Assembly: GCA_963800065.1 (NCBI GenBank)
Contig: CAWCZO010000008.1
Coordinates: forward strand, 434,001-498,000
Source: CAWJFJ01 sp963800065
GTDB taxonomy: Bacteria; Actinomycetota; Acidimicrobiia; Acidimicrobiales; UBA8190
Direction: 5' to 3'
Length of the DNA: 64,000 nucleotides
Shown here: piece after piece, positions 56,320 through 64,000 of the stretch
Numbering within the stretch: the first letter of the stretch is position 1
Layout of the letters: every line of letters starts with the position of its first letter
Notes under the pieces: generated by a model
The model's database searches: none
Told to the model about the DNA's origin: nothing
The model's input: only the letters and a program-made list of their open reading frames with translations
Program-made: the position numbers and the translations under genes

Positions 56320-57449
56320 GTCGCCTCCTTTTCGAGTCGCCCCTGGCCTCGGCCGTCGAGCGTACCCAGCGGGGGACGGGAGGACTCAATGACCGGTTCG
56401 ACATCGCTTTGGGTCACGTCGCCGATCTCGACGACCGTGCGTCCCACCGACATCCGGGCTTCGTGCTCATCGAGCGCACGGCCGGCATCGGCCATGGCGA
56501 CGCGCCGGCCCACGACGGGACGGATCCTCCCCTCGGCGGCCAACCGCAGCAGATCGGTGTGGATCTCGTCGGCGACCTCTCTTCCAAAAGGGTTGAAGCC
56601 GAAGCGACGCATGCCGGGGTCGACGGGCTCCACCCAGGCCAGCATCACGCCCACGATGTCGATGTTGCCGATGCAGGCCATCCGCAGCGGCCGCCCGGTC
56701 ACGCCGTTCTCGTCGTCATCTGCGAACCCCACGGCCAGGTACCGGCCACCTCGTGCCGTGCAGCGCCACGAGCGCTCGACGAAGTCGCCGCCGGCCAGGT
56801 CGTAGACCACGTCGGCGCCGACGTCGCCGGTTGCCTGCAGCACCGCTTCGACAAAGTCCTCGGCGGTGTGGTCGATGACCACGTCGGCTCCGAGCGATGC
56901 CGCCAACGCCCCCTTCGTCGGTCCGCCGGCGACGGCGATGACACGGGCACCGACGGCCTTGCCCAGTTGGATACCGGCGGTGCCGAGGCCGCTGGCGGCC
57001 GAGTGGACGACCAGCGTTTCACCACGCCCGAGCCGTCCTCTCCGGAACAGCGCCAGATGGGAGGCCTGAAAGGTCAGAACGAAGGCGGTGGCTTCGGCGT
57101 CGTCGAAGCCACCGGGGGCGTCGAACACGGAGATGGCGTCGGCCAGCGCGTACTCGGCGATACCGCCCAGAGCCGTCTTGGTGATGGCGACCACGCGTCT
57201 GCCCAACCACGATTCGGCCCCGGCCCCGACCTCGTCGACCACCCCGCAGACGTCCATCCCCAGCGTGAACGGCGGGGGTGTCGGCACCGAGACCAGCGTC
57301 CCTCTGCAGCGGTCAATGTCATTGAAGTTCAGCGAGGCCGCACCCACCTTCACCCGTACCTCACCGGGGCCGGGCTCGGGGCGCTCGATGGAGCGGACGG
57401 CCAGGACGTCACCCGGCTGCCCGTGCCTCGTCACCTGCAGCGCCCGCAT
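56316..57449 (-). CDS. NADPH:quinone oxidoreductase-family (MDR, zinc-free)
   Basis: A 377-residue medium-chain reductase of the quinone oxidoreductase/crotonyl-CoA reductase type. It has PGEVRVKVGAASLNFNDIDRCRG near the N-terminus, GMDVCGVVDEVGAG, and the cofactor motif HSAASGLGTAGIQLGKAVGARVIA. No zinc-binding cysteine cluster is present. ATG 57449 or GTG 57458 may be the start; neither has a clear ribosome site. Coupled to the LLM gene by an ATGA overlap, so both may act on one pathway. A desaturase gene is 22 bp upstream. Confidence 0.85.
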   Translation of the reverse strand: MRALQVTRHGQPGDVLAVRSIERPEPGPGEVRVKVGAASLNFNDIDRCRGTLVSVPTPPPFTLGMDVCGVVDEVGAGAESWLGRRVVAITKTALGGIAEYALADAISVFDAPGGFDDAEATAFVLTFQASHLALFRRGRLGRGETLVVHSAASGLGTAGIQLGKAVGARVIAVAGGPTKGALAASLGADVVIDHTAEDFVEAVLQATGDVGADVVYDLAGGDFVERSWRCTARGGRYLAVGFADDDENGVTGRPLRMACIGNIDIVGVMLAWVEPVDPGMRRFGFNPFGREVADEIHTDLLRLAAEGRIRPVVGRRVAMADAGRALDEHEARMSVGRTVVEIGDVTQSDVEPVIESSRPPLGTLDGRGQGRLEKEAT

Positions 57450-57471
57450 TACCTTCACGCGTTTCGACGAC

Positions 57472-58374
57472 TTATCGCGGCGACGCCTCGACGAGACTCT
57501 CGGCCGCCGGCTTCCTCAACCGTTGCGAGGCCCGGCCCAGGCGGGTGATGAACTGCAGCATTCGGTTCCGCGCCGCCTCGGCCGAGGGGGTCAGACCGGC
57601 ACGACCGGCAATGTCCCAGTGACCGAGGACGACCGGTCGGAGGATGGCGTCGTGGTGTACACCGAGGTCGTAGATCCCCGTCCGGGCGATGGCCCTGGCG
57701 TGCCCGGCAAATCCCGGTATTCCGGTGCCGGGCATCTCGAAGGTCAGTACCTGGCGCTTGATGGCCTCGACCATCCCGGACGGGTCGATCTCCAGTGCCG
57801 CCGACACCAGGTCCCGGTAGAAGAGGTAGTGGAGGTTCTCATCGGCAGCCACCCGTTTCATGACCGAGTAGCCCTCGCCGTCGGGTAGCGCCTTGCCCGT
57901 GTTGTAGTGGGCGATCCGGGTGGCCAGCTCCTGGAGGGCGAGATAGGCGAAGGCGTCGGCGATGCTGGTTGGCTGAGGGGACACGCCGCCGGTGACCTGT
58001 GCCATCCGGGCACGCTCGAGACTGACCGGGTCGATGTGCCCGCTCATGATCAGGTAGTCGCGCAGGACGATCGAGTGCCGGCCCTCCTCGGCCGTCCATC
58101 GGCGCGTCCAGTAGCCCCAGGCCCCGTCACGGCCGAAGAGATTGTCGATCGAGGCGAAGTAGTACGGCAGGTTGTCCTCGGTGAGCAGGTTGACGAACAA
58201 GGCGCTGGCCACTCCGTCGGGCAGGGGACCGTCCGGCTCGGACACCCCGGCGGGCGGTGGCGGCCGCCACTCGACGACCTCGTGGGGGAACCACTCCTTG
58301 GCCATGCCCAGGTGGCGTTCCACCAGGCGCTCCGCCGTCGGCAGGAGCTCGGCGAGCATCGTGGCGTCATCCAT
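57472..58374 (-). CDS. Acyl-ACP desaturase (DesA, ferritin-like)
   Basis: A 300-residue stearoyl-ACP-desaturase-type protein with the diiron ligand motifs expected in the helical bundle: LTEDNLPYYF, TAEEGRHSIVLRDYL and ADENLHYLFYRDL. It introduces a double bond into an acyl chain using O2. ATG 58374 is the start. Followed by the quinone oxidoreductase and LLM genes on the same strand, suggesting a small lipid or redox operon. An O2-dependent enzyme just outside the dormancy island is a useful contrast. Confidence 0.88.
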   Translation of the reverse strand: MDDATMLAELLPTAERLVERHLGMAKEWFPHEVVEWRPPPPAGVSEPDGPLPDGVASALFVNLLTEDNLPYYFASIDNLFGRDGAWGYWTRRWTAEEGRHSIVLRDYLIMSGHIDPVSLERARMAQVTGGVSPQPTSIADAFAYLALQELATRIAHYNTGKALPDGEGYSVMKRVAADENLHYLFYRDLVSAALEIDPSGMVEAIKRQVLTFEMPGTGIPGFAGHARAIARTGIYDLGVHHDAILRPVVLGHWDIAGRAGLTPSAEAARNRMLQFITRLGRASQRLRKPAAESLVEASPR

Positions 58375-58620
58375 GTCTCGGAACCCCTCTCCGCCCCCGG
58401 TGGTGGTAGCCGCCCGTGTGACCCGCATGCACCCGAACTCCGTCGAGGCGTCCGGGGGGACAAGGCTGTTGGCCACGATATCGCAGCCCCCGGGGCTCGT
58501 GCCGCTGGGAAGCGGGAAACACGGTGGAGACACGACGGTGGTTCCACCGTGATCCCGGATCGGCGCCCTGCTCCACGGTTAGGGTGAGTCCATTCGGCCC
58601 TCCGTGTTCTCACGCTGTCG

Positions 58621-59253
58621 GTGGAGCGCCCGACCGAGCGGGCGCCGTCGGCGCGCCGTCGACCAGCAGTGAGCGACCTCATCCGCCGGGTCATGGCCGC
58701 CGTGGTGGCGATAGCCCTCGTGGCACTGCTTGCCGGCGACCTGTGGATCGCCGATGTCCGGGTCTGGTGGGACCGACACTCGTTGACGGGCTCCATCGTC
58801 TCCAACCTGCTCGCGTTGGCCGTCACGGCGCTGATCGTCGACGAAGTGGTTGCCCGCCGACAGCGTCGTCAACGGTCGGTCTCGGTCGCCGTCCAGGGAT
58901 TGATCGTCTACGGCCAGGCCCGCCGGGCCCATGAAGCCGTCAAGTCGGCCGGCAGGGGAGATCTTCGTTCGAGCGGCGCGCCGGACGAGCTGCGAACGCT
59001 GGCCGGCATGGTGCTGACGGCCTCGCCCAGCTTGTTCGACGATCCGGCCGCACGTCGGTTCCTGGAGCAGGTGGAACGGTTCTCGGTGTCGATGCTTCAC
59101 ACCGTGACGGCGTCGTCGGGAGGCGGACGGAGCACAGATGGTGATGACCGGCTGGCGTCAGAGATGGAGGAGTTGAAGGTGACCGTGGAACCGCTTCTGG
59201 CCAGGATTCCCGCCGGGGACCGGTCATTGCTCGAGGGGACACCTCGGAGCTGA
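58621..59253 (+). CDS. Hypothetical membrane protein
   Basis: A 210-residue protein with two predicted membrane helices (about residues 22-42 and 57-76) and a soluble C-terminal region that is helical (GQARRAHEAVKSAGR, SEMEELKVTVEPLLARI). No family recognised. The start is uncertain between GTG 58621 and GTG 58669. In the 246-bp gap before it a GGCCC half-site is seen (58596-58600) without a convincing partner arm. Confidence 0.65.
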   Translation: MERPTERAPSARRRPAVSDLIRRVMAAVVAIALVALLAGDLWIADVRVWWDRHSLTGSIVSNLLALAVTALIVDEVVARRQRRQRSVSVAVQGLIVYGQARRAHEAVKSAGRGDLRSSGAPDELRTLAGMVLTASPSLFDDPAARRFLEQVERFSVSMLHTVTASSGGGRSTDGDDRLASEMEELKVTVEPLLARIPAGDRSLLEGTPRS

Positions 59254-59337
59254 GTCTGGGTCCTGCGACTGACGGCGGTCGCCCGAGATCGGCGACCGCC
59301 GAGGTCCTATCCGTTGACGGGCGGTGATGCCGGGGCT

Positions 59338-60102
59338 ATGACAGTATCGATGCGGCTCTTCACGAGTCTTCGGCAGGACAGGGTGGCGGTCGTGGCCGGA
59401 CTGATCGCTCCTCCGGCCGTTTCCGCCGCCCTCGTTCCGTTCCGGTCCAGCGTCCCGAACACCGATGCCGCCCTCGTCCTGGTGGTCGTGATCGTGGCGG
59501 TGGCGGCGTACGGTCATCGCCCCGCTGGATTTCTGGCCGCCCTCTCCATCGCGGTGTGGTTCGACTTCTTCCTCACGAGGCCCTACGAGCGGCTGACCAT
59601 CGCCCGCCACACCGATGTCGAAACCACGGTGTTGCTGCTCGTGGTGGGGATGGCGATCACGGAGATCGCCGCCCGAAGCCGGGCGCACCGGTCCACGGCC
59701 ATTGAGGAGGCGGACTTCGTCGCCCGCATCCACTCGGTGGCGGCCATGGTGGCGACCGGCGAACCGGCCCCATTCGTCGTCATGCAGGTGGCCACCCAAC
59801 TGGCCGACCTCCTGTTCCTGCGCGATTGCCGGTTCGATCCCGTCGGGTCGGAACACAATGTCGCCCGACTGACACAGAACGGAGACGTGATTCTGGCCGG
59901 GATGCGATGGGGCGTGGAGCAGATGGGACTGCCGGGAAGCGAAGTGGAGCTCCTCGTCGAATATCAAGGCCGCTTCTATGGTCGATTCGTCATGGTGCCG
60001 TCGCCCGGGAAGCCGGTCTCGCACGAACGCAGAGTGGTGGCCTCCGCACTGGCCGACCAGGCCGGCGCTGCTCTCGCCTCGCGTCACGCCATCGGCGCCT
60101 AG
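59338..60102 (+). CDS. DUF4118/KdpD-like membrane sensor without kinase
   Basis: A 254-residue protein. The N-terminal ~110 residues form a four-helix membrane domain of the KdpD type (DAALVLVVVIVAVAAYGHRPAGFLAAL, WFDFFLTRPYERLTI). It is followed by a GAF-like soluble part (ARIHSVAAMVATGEPAPFVV ... LADQAGAALASRHAIG). No histidine kinase domain is present, so it is a truncated or signalling-partner form. ATG 59338 is the first convincing start. Confidence 0.75.
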   Translation: MTVSMRLFTSLRQDRVAVVAGLIAPPAVSAALVPFRSSVPNTDAALVLVVVIVAVAAYGHRPAGFLAALSIAVWFDFFLTRPYERLTIARHTDVETTVLLLVVGMAITEIAARSRAHRSTAIEEADFVARIHSVAAMVATGEPAPFVVMQVATQLADLLFLRDCRFDPVGSEHNVARLTQNGDVILAGMRWGVEQMGLPGSEVELLVEYQGRFYGRFVMVPSPGKPVSHERRVVASALADQAGAALASRHAIGA

Positions 60103-60132
60103 CCACGAGGTGCCACTCATAGGATTGACCGT

Positions 60133-61326
60133 ATGGTCATTCAACCCGATGGGGAACGGGTTCCCCTCGATCTCCCTGCCCTGAAGACCTCCCTCCTGCC
60201 ATTCGGGCGCAGTCGTATGTTGCCCCGAGCGGCCTATGTCGAGCCGGCGGTCTTCGCCTGGGAACAACGCCATTTCTTCGAAGGTGGTTGGATGGCCGTC
60301 GGTCGCAGCGAGGACCTGCCCTCCGGTGGGGACCAACGGGCCGAATCCATGGGCGGCGCCGGGGTTCTCCTCACCCGAGCTCACGACGGGGTGTTGCGGG
60401 CGTTTGCCAACGTCTGCAGCCATCGCGGCCACGAGCTTCTGCCCTGCGGGGTCTCGGCCCACCACGGCCGAGTGATCTGCCCCTATCACTCCTGGTCCTA
60501 CACCCTGGAGGGAGAGGTCTGGACGGCACCGGGCTTCACCGAGCTCGAGGACTTTCAACCGCGGGAACACGGACTCACCGAGCTCCCCGCCGTCGAGTGG
60601 CACGGCCTGATCTTCGTAGATGGATCGGCTATGGCAGCGCCGCTCGACGAATCGCTCGGCACTCTCGAGGAGATCGTGGCCCCCTACGAGCCGGAGCGGC
60701 TCCGGGTGGCCGGGAGCCACCATTACGTGGTGGCGGCCAACTGGAAGATCCTGACCGAGAATTACCACGAGTGCTACCACTGCGGAATGATCCATCCGGA
60801 ATTCTGTGAGGTAAGTCCACCCAAGAGCGGTGAGAATTTCCACCTCGAAGGTGCATGGGTCGGAGGGACCATGGACCTCCGCGAGGGCATGGACACCATG
60901 TCGCTCGACGGTAAGAGTGGCGGTGTCATGTTGCGGGGCCTCAACGCCGAGGCGCTGCGCAAGGTGACATACGTGAGCATATTTCCCAATATCCTCATCA
61001 GCCTCCACCCGGACTATGTCATGACGCACAGATTGACCCCGTTGGCGGTGGACTCCACCCGGATCGAGTGCACGTGGGCCTTTGCGCCCGAGGCACTGAA
61101 GATGCCTGACTTCGATCCGTCCTACGCCATGGGCCTCTGGGACATCACCAACCGACAGGACTGGAACGCCTGCGCGTCGGTCCAACGGGGTCTCTCGTCG
61201 GTCCACGCGCGGCCCGGGCCGATGGCGGAGGCGGAGGACACCGTTTACCAGTACGTGACTATGGTGGCCCGTGGTTACCTGGGCCATCCGCTGCACAATT
61301 CCGGCACACCGCTGTCGACCGACTGA
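60133..61326 (+). CDS. Rieske non-haem iron oxygenase, alpha subunit
   Basis: A 397-residue aromatic-ring-hydroxylating-type oxygenase. Rieske 2Fe-2S ligands: CSHRGH and CPYHSWSY. Catalytic iron histidines are in ENYHECYHCGMIHPE, with an acidic ligand expected in the C-terminal ITNRQDWNACASVQ region. The ATG at 60133 gives the usual family length. Electron-donor partners are not adjacent. The substrate is unknown; such enzymes also hydroxylate or demethylate quaternary amines, and the similarity does not settle this. Confidence 0.88.
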   Translation: MVIQPDGERVPLDLPALKTSLLPFGRSRMLPRAAYVEPAVFAWEQRHFFEGGWMAVGRSEDLPSGGDQRAESMGGAGVLLTRAHDGVLRAFANVCSHRGHELLPCGVSAHHGRVICPYHSWSYTLEGEVWTAPGFTELEDFQPREHGLTELPAVEWHGLIFVDGSAMAAPLDESLGTLEEIVAPYEPERLRVAGSHHYVVAANWKILTENYHECYHCGMIHPEFCEVSPPKSGENFHLEGAWVGGTMDLREGMDTMSLDGKSGGVMLRGLNAEALRKVTYVSIFPNILISLHPDYVMTHRLTPLAVDSTRIECTWAFAPEALKMPDFDPSYAMGLWDITNRQDWNACASVQRGLSSVHARPGPMAEAEDTVYQYVTMVARGYLGHPLHNSGTPLSTD

Positions 61327-61412
61327 GGCGGAGAACCGGTCCCGGGACGGACGTGGGTGACCGCCCTTCCACCTCCCCAGCTCCGCCGACAGTCGACGCG
61401 TCGATAGCCGGA

Positions 61413-62765
61413 TCAGGTCATGGTGGCCAGGATCTCGTCCACCATCTCCACCGTGGTGTTCGGATGGAGAAAGGCGAAGCGGGCCATGGTCTCGCCCTGC
61501 CAGGCCGTGGGCGTGACGAAGCCCACCTGGGCGGCGAGCAACCGGCGCGACCAGCGGTGGTAGTCCACCGCCTGCCACCCGCGTCGGCGGAACAGCACGA
61601 TCGACAGACCGGGCTCCCGGACGAGCTCCAGGTGGTCGGCGGCGTCGATGCGGGAGGCGGCCTCCCGGGCCATCGTCAGAGCGGCCTCGACGGCCGTGCG
61701 GTAGGCGTCGAGGCCGTGCACAGCGAGCGAGAACCACAGCGCCAGCCCACGGGCCCGACGCGTGAGGTGGAAGGCGTAGTCGCTCGGGTTCCAACCGGGC
61801 TCCGCGTGGAAGACGTCGAGATAGCTCGCTTGCTGGGTGTGGACGGCCTTGGCCAGCGCCGGATCGCGGTAGAGCAGGGCGGCGCAGTCGAACGGGGCGA
61901 ACAGCCATTTGTGGGGGTCGACCACGAACGAATCGGCCCGTTCGATCCCGGCGAAGAGGGGACGGACACTGGGGGCCAGCAACGCCGCCCCCCCGTAGGC
62001 GCCGTCGACGTGGAACCACAGGTCCCGCTCGGTGGCCACGTCGGCGATACCCGTGAGGTCGTCCACGATGCCGGCATTGGTGGTCCCGGCGGTCGCCGCC
62101 ACGGCCACCACATCGGAACGGTGGCGGCCGCCGGCCAGTGCGTGGCGCAGGGAGTCCCCGGTGAGCCGGTGGTCCTTCGTGGGCACCACGAACTCGTCCA
62201 TGTCCAGAATGTTGAGGGCGTTGCGGATGGAGGAGTGTGTCTGATCGCTCACCGCCACCCGGAGGCGACGACGGCGCCGTCCACGGCGCCGGCGCGCCGT
62301 GTCGCGGGCCACGGCCAAGGCCGAGAGGTTGGCGGCCGATCCCCCCGATACGAACACCCCGCCCGCCTCGGGCGGCAGTCCGGCCAGGTCGGCCAGCACG
62401 CGCAGGGCTTGGTTCTCGGCCGCCACGGCGCCGGCTGCCTCCAACCACGAAGAGCCCTGAAGCGACGAGCAGGAGACGATCATGTCGAAGAGCATCGACG
62501 CCCGCGTGGGAGCAGCCGGGATGAAGGCGAGGAACCGAGGACTGTCGCACGAGATGACGGCAGGTGCCAGATGATCGACGAAGATCCGCATGACGAGTTC
62601 CGGATCGTTCCCCTCGGGACGCATGAGCCCGGCCAGGACGGCGTCGAGGGCCTCCTTCTCGCCCGAGAAGTCCAGGCTCACCGGATCGAACGACAGTCGT
62701 TTCCGGCAGTAGTCGAAGATGAGTTCGCCCATCCGCTCGTCGTACTTGAACATCTTGTTGTCCAT
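61413..62765 (-). CDS. PLP-dependent group II amino-acid decarboxylase
   Basis: A 450-residue decarboxylase of the aromatic-amino-acid/glutamate-related group. PLP Lys in VVDPHKWLFAPFDCAALLY, cofactor contacts in GVFVSGGSAANLSALAVARD, DLWFHVDGAYGG and ATAGTTNAGIVDDL. ATG 62765 is chosen; the in-frame upstream extension to 62873 looks non-conserved. Substrate unknown: the active site resembles tyrosine/tryptophan/DOPA decarboxylases. Confidence 0.9.
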   Translation of the reverse strand: MDNKMFKYDERMGELIFDYCRKRLSFDPVSLDFSGEKEALDAVLAGLMRPEGNDPELVMRIFVDHLAPAVISCDSPRFLAFIPAAPTRASMLFDMIVSCSSLQGSSWLEAAGAVAAENQALRVLADLAGLPPEAGGVFVSGGSAANLSALAVARDTARRRRGRRRRRLRVAVSDQTHSSIRNALNILDMDEFVVPTKDHRLTGDSLRHALAGGRHRSDVVAVAATAGTTNAGIVDDLTGIADVATERDLWFHVDGAYGGAALLAPSVRPLFAGIERADSFVVDPHKWLFAPFDCAALLYRDPALAKAVHTQQASYLDVFHAEPGWNPSDYAFHLTRRARGLALWFSLAVHGLDAYRTAVEAALTMAREAASRIDAADHLELVREPGLSIVLFRRRGWQAVDYHRWSRRLLAAQVGFVTPTAWQGETMARFAFLHPNTTVEMVDEILATMT

Positions 62766-62908
62766 CGATCGGGTCACCTGGCCCGAAGAGTCCGTCGCCG
62801 CCGGCGCATGGGCGGATCGTAGAGCGCGGGGGAGGCGGGCGGTTCCCGGTGACCCGACGGCCGACCCAGCCATGGACGGCTCTTGGTGCGACCAGACACA
62901 ATGAGGGC

Positions 62909-63214
62909 GTGTGGCGGCGTCCGGTCTCTCCCGTCGTGGTCGTCCTGCTCATCTTGGTCGGGGGCACCCTCGTGGCCCGGCGGCTCGGGTACAAGGTGGG
63001 GGGCAACGTCGTCGTCCGCTGCCGCCAGGGCCATCTCTCCACGACGATCTGGATTCCCGGGGTGAAGCTGAAGGGGCTGGATCTCGGCGTGGCCCGGCTG
63101 CAACGCTGCCCGGTGGGGAAACACTGGTCCCTCGTCACCCCCGTCCGGGACTCGGACCTGACCGAAGAGGACAGGCGGGAGGCCGAGGCCCACCACGACG
63201 TGTGGATTCCCTGA
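62909..63214 (+). CDS. Conserved actinobacterial single-pass membrane protein
   Basis: A 101-residue protein with an N-terminal helix (SPVVVVLLILVGGTLVA) followed by RRLGYKVGGNVVVRCRQGHLSTTIWIPG, then GVARLQRCPVGKHWSLVTPV and SDLTEEDRREAEAHHDVWIP. This pattern (two Cys, WIPG, CPVGxHW, VTPVRxSDLTEEE) is widespread in actinobacteria as a protein of unknown function. The GTG at 62909 gives the expected start. The two cysteines may bind a metal. Confidence 0.8.
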   Translation: MWRRPVSPVVVVLLILVGGTLVARRLGYKVGGNVVVRCRQGHLSTTIWIPGVKLKGLDLGVARLQRCPVGKHWSLVTPVRDSDLTEEDRREAEAHHDVWIP

Positions 63215-63226
63215 CCGGCGTGGCGC

Positions 63227-64000
63227 TCACCGGCGGCCCATGGACCGGGCCGCCGTCTGCAGCTGGGACCGGAAGTCGGGATGAGCGATGTCGGCCAGGG
63301 CCCGGGCCCGCTCGCGGACGGTGAGACCGGAGAGATCCGCCGCCCCGAACTCGGTGACGACCACGCCGGTGTGATGGCGTGGGGTGGAGACCACGGACCC
63401 TTCCGGCAGCAGGGGGACGATGCGCGAGCGGACGCCGCCGCCGGTGTCCGCCGTGGAGGGGAGACAGATCAGTGAGCGTGCATCGACGTGAAGCTCGGCG
63501 CCGGCCACGAAGTCCTCGTGGCCACCCACGCCTGAGATCTGCTTTCCGTCGATGTTGTCGGCCACCACTTGTCCGTACAGATCGACGCACAGCGCCCCGT
63601 TGATGGAGACGAGTTTGTGGTTGCGGCCGATGACGGTGGGGTCGTTGACGACCTCGACGGGCAAGAAGGCCACCTCCGTGTTCCCGTCCAGCCAGTGGTA
63701 CAGCTCCGCCGTGCCCAGAGCGAACGTCGTCACCGACACGCCGTCGAAGAGTCCTTTGGCGGCGTTCGAGACCTTGCCCGCCTGGTGCAGGCGCATCAGG
63801 CCGGTGGTGAACATCTCGGAGTGCACGCCGTAGTCGCCGCCGTCGCCGTTGGCCAAGGTCGTGGCCACCATGTTCGGCACCCCACCGATTCCCGTCTGCA
63901 GGGTGCTGCCTTCATTCACGAACCGCAGCGCGTGGGCGGCGATGGCCTTGTCCTGGTCCGAGGGCGGCGGATCTTCGAGGGCGAACGGCGCACCGTCGGC
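63227..64000 (-). CDS. Acetyl-CoA hydrolase/transferase (CoA-transferase), N-terminus beyond right edge
   Basis: C-terminal part of a 4-hydroxybutyrate/acetate-type CoA-transferase, family 1. It has LRFVNEGSTLQTGIGGVPNMVA, HSEMFTTGLMRL, NHKLVSINGAL and VDLYGQVVADN, then GVGGHEDFVAGAELHVDAR and STPRHHTGVVVTEFGAADL at the end. It exchanges CoA between carboxylic acids, usually with acetyl-CoA. The open frame continues past position 64000, so the start is not seen. Confidence 0.9.
   Translation of the reverse strand, partial: ADGAPFALEDPPPSDQDKAIAAHALRFVNEGSTLQTGIGGVPNMVATTLANGDGGDYGVHSEMFTTGLMRLHQAGKVSNAAKGLFDGVSVTTFALGTAELYHWLDGNTEVAFLPVEVVNDPTVIGRNHKLVSINGALCVDLYGQVVADNIDGKQISGVGGHEDFVAGAELHVDARSLICLPSTADTGGGVRSRIVPLLPEGSVVSTPRHHTGVVVTEFGAADLSGLTVRERARALADIAHPDFRSQLQTAARSMGRR

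Noticed and set aside
58587..58600. Half-site ATTC-GGCCC before the membrane protein at 58621
   Set aside because: The distal arm AGTCC does not match, so it is probably chance in GC-rich DNA.
59224..63138. 1304-residue minus-strand open frame
   Set aside because: It is antisense to the Rieske, KdpD-like and small membrane genes and out of frame with the decarboxylase. Biased composition and no domain.
1..64000. tRNA, rRNA, CRISPR, insertion sequences, integrases or phage genes
   Set aside because: No cloverleaf-like sequence, repeat-spacer array, transposase or integrase frame was recognised by reading. The island shows no mobile-element boundary.

Overview
The window is high-GC, gene-dense DNA with many GTG starts, frequent 4-bp stop/start overlaps (GTGA, ATGA), an F420-type luciferase-like oxidoreductase and DosR/DosS-type regulators. 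This points to an actinobacterium. The metabolic mix would suit an Acidimicrobiia-like lineage, but that is an inference and no 16S or ribosomal gene is present to test it. No tRNA, rRNA, CRISPR array, insertion sequence or phage gene was recognised.

The main result is that roughly 0.6-47 kb reads as one contiguous dormancy/hypoxia island of the mycobacterial DosR (DevR) type. It encodes a close DosR-like response regulator (44501-45166, minus) and, 28 kb away, a DosS-like GAF histidine kinase that keeps the HP[AP]M stretch containing the haem-ligand histidine of DosS (15715-16848, minus). Upstream of most transcription units is a 14-bp palindrome-like site with 5-4-5 geometry. Read toward the gene it is close to GGGAC-CTTC-GRCCC, and it resembles the mycobacterial DosR box. 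I list 22 such sites, strong and weak. Several gene families next to them are those of the M. tuberculosis DosR regulon: universal stress proteins, CBS-pair proteins, pyridoxamine-phosphate-oxidase-like split-barrel proteins, an Acg-like nitroreductase, an Rv2004c-like APH/AAA kinase, a DUF1918 protein (Rv0569-like) and HAD/GH65 proteins (Rv2006-like).

Layout. 0-4.7 kb: ABC exporter genes, a slipin/SPFH protein and an SDR. 4.9-9.8 kb: phosphoglycerate kinase, a stress protein, a DinB protein and PEP synthase. 9.8-14.3 kb: a pyruvate/2-oxoacid:ferredoxin oxidoreductase operon ending in a GltD-like protein with a fused ferredoxin. 14.5-21.2 kb: small proteins, nitroreductase, sensor kinase, CBS proteins, an alcohol dehydrogenase and split-barrel proteins, one fused to an XRE domain. 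21.2-27.5 kb: a translationally coupled ABC transporter/GbsR-type regulator/HAD-GH65 phosphorylase cassette with its own inverted repeat. 27.5-32.8 kb: MFS exporter, small unknowns, alcohol dehydrogenase, kinase, DUF1918. 32.8-38.4 kb: an arginine-fermentation operon (APC transporter, dimethylargininase, arginine deiminase, ornithine carbamoyltransferase, carbamate kinase). 38.7-50.8 kb: GAPDH, unknowns, stress proteins, a GNAT/ADP-forming acetyl-CoA synthetase fusion, DosR, flavodoxin, and a second GH65. 50.8-54.3 kb: acetate kinase and phosphoketolase. 54.4-64 kb: ordinary accessory genes without recognisable boxes (K+ channel, LLM oxidoreductase, quinone oxidoreductase, acyl-ACP desaturase, Rieske oxygenase, PLP decarboxylase, CoA-transferase).

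Taken together, genes next to the boxes could make ATP without respiration (arginine deiminase pathway, ADP-forming acetyl-CoA synthetase, PGK, acetate kinase). They could also handle pyruvate and PEP through low-potential ferredoxin chemistry, mobilise disaccharides by phosphorolysis, and protect a resting cell. The combination is a DosR regulon whose visible content leans toward fermentation and substrate-level phosphorylation. Regulation by DosR is inferred from motif and context only.
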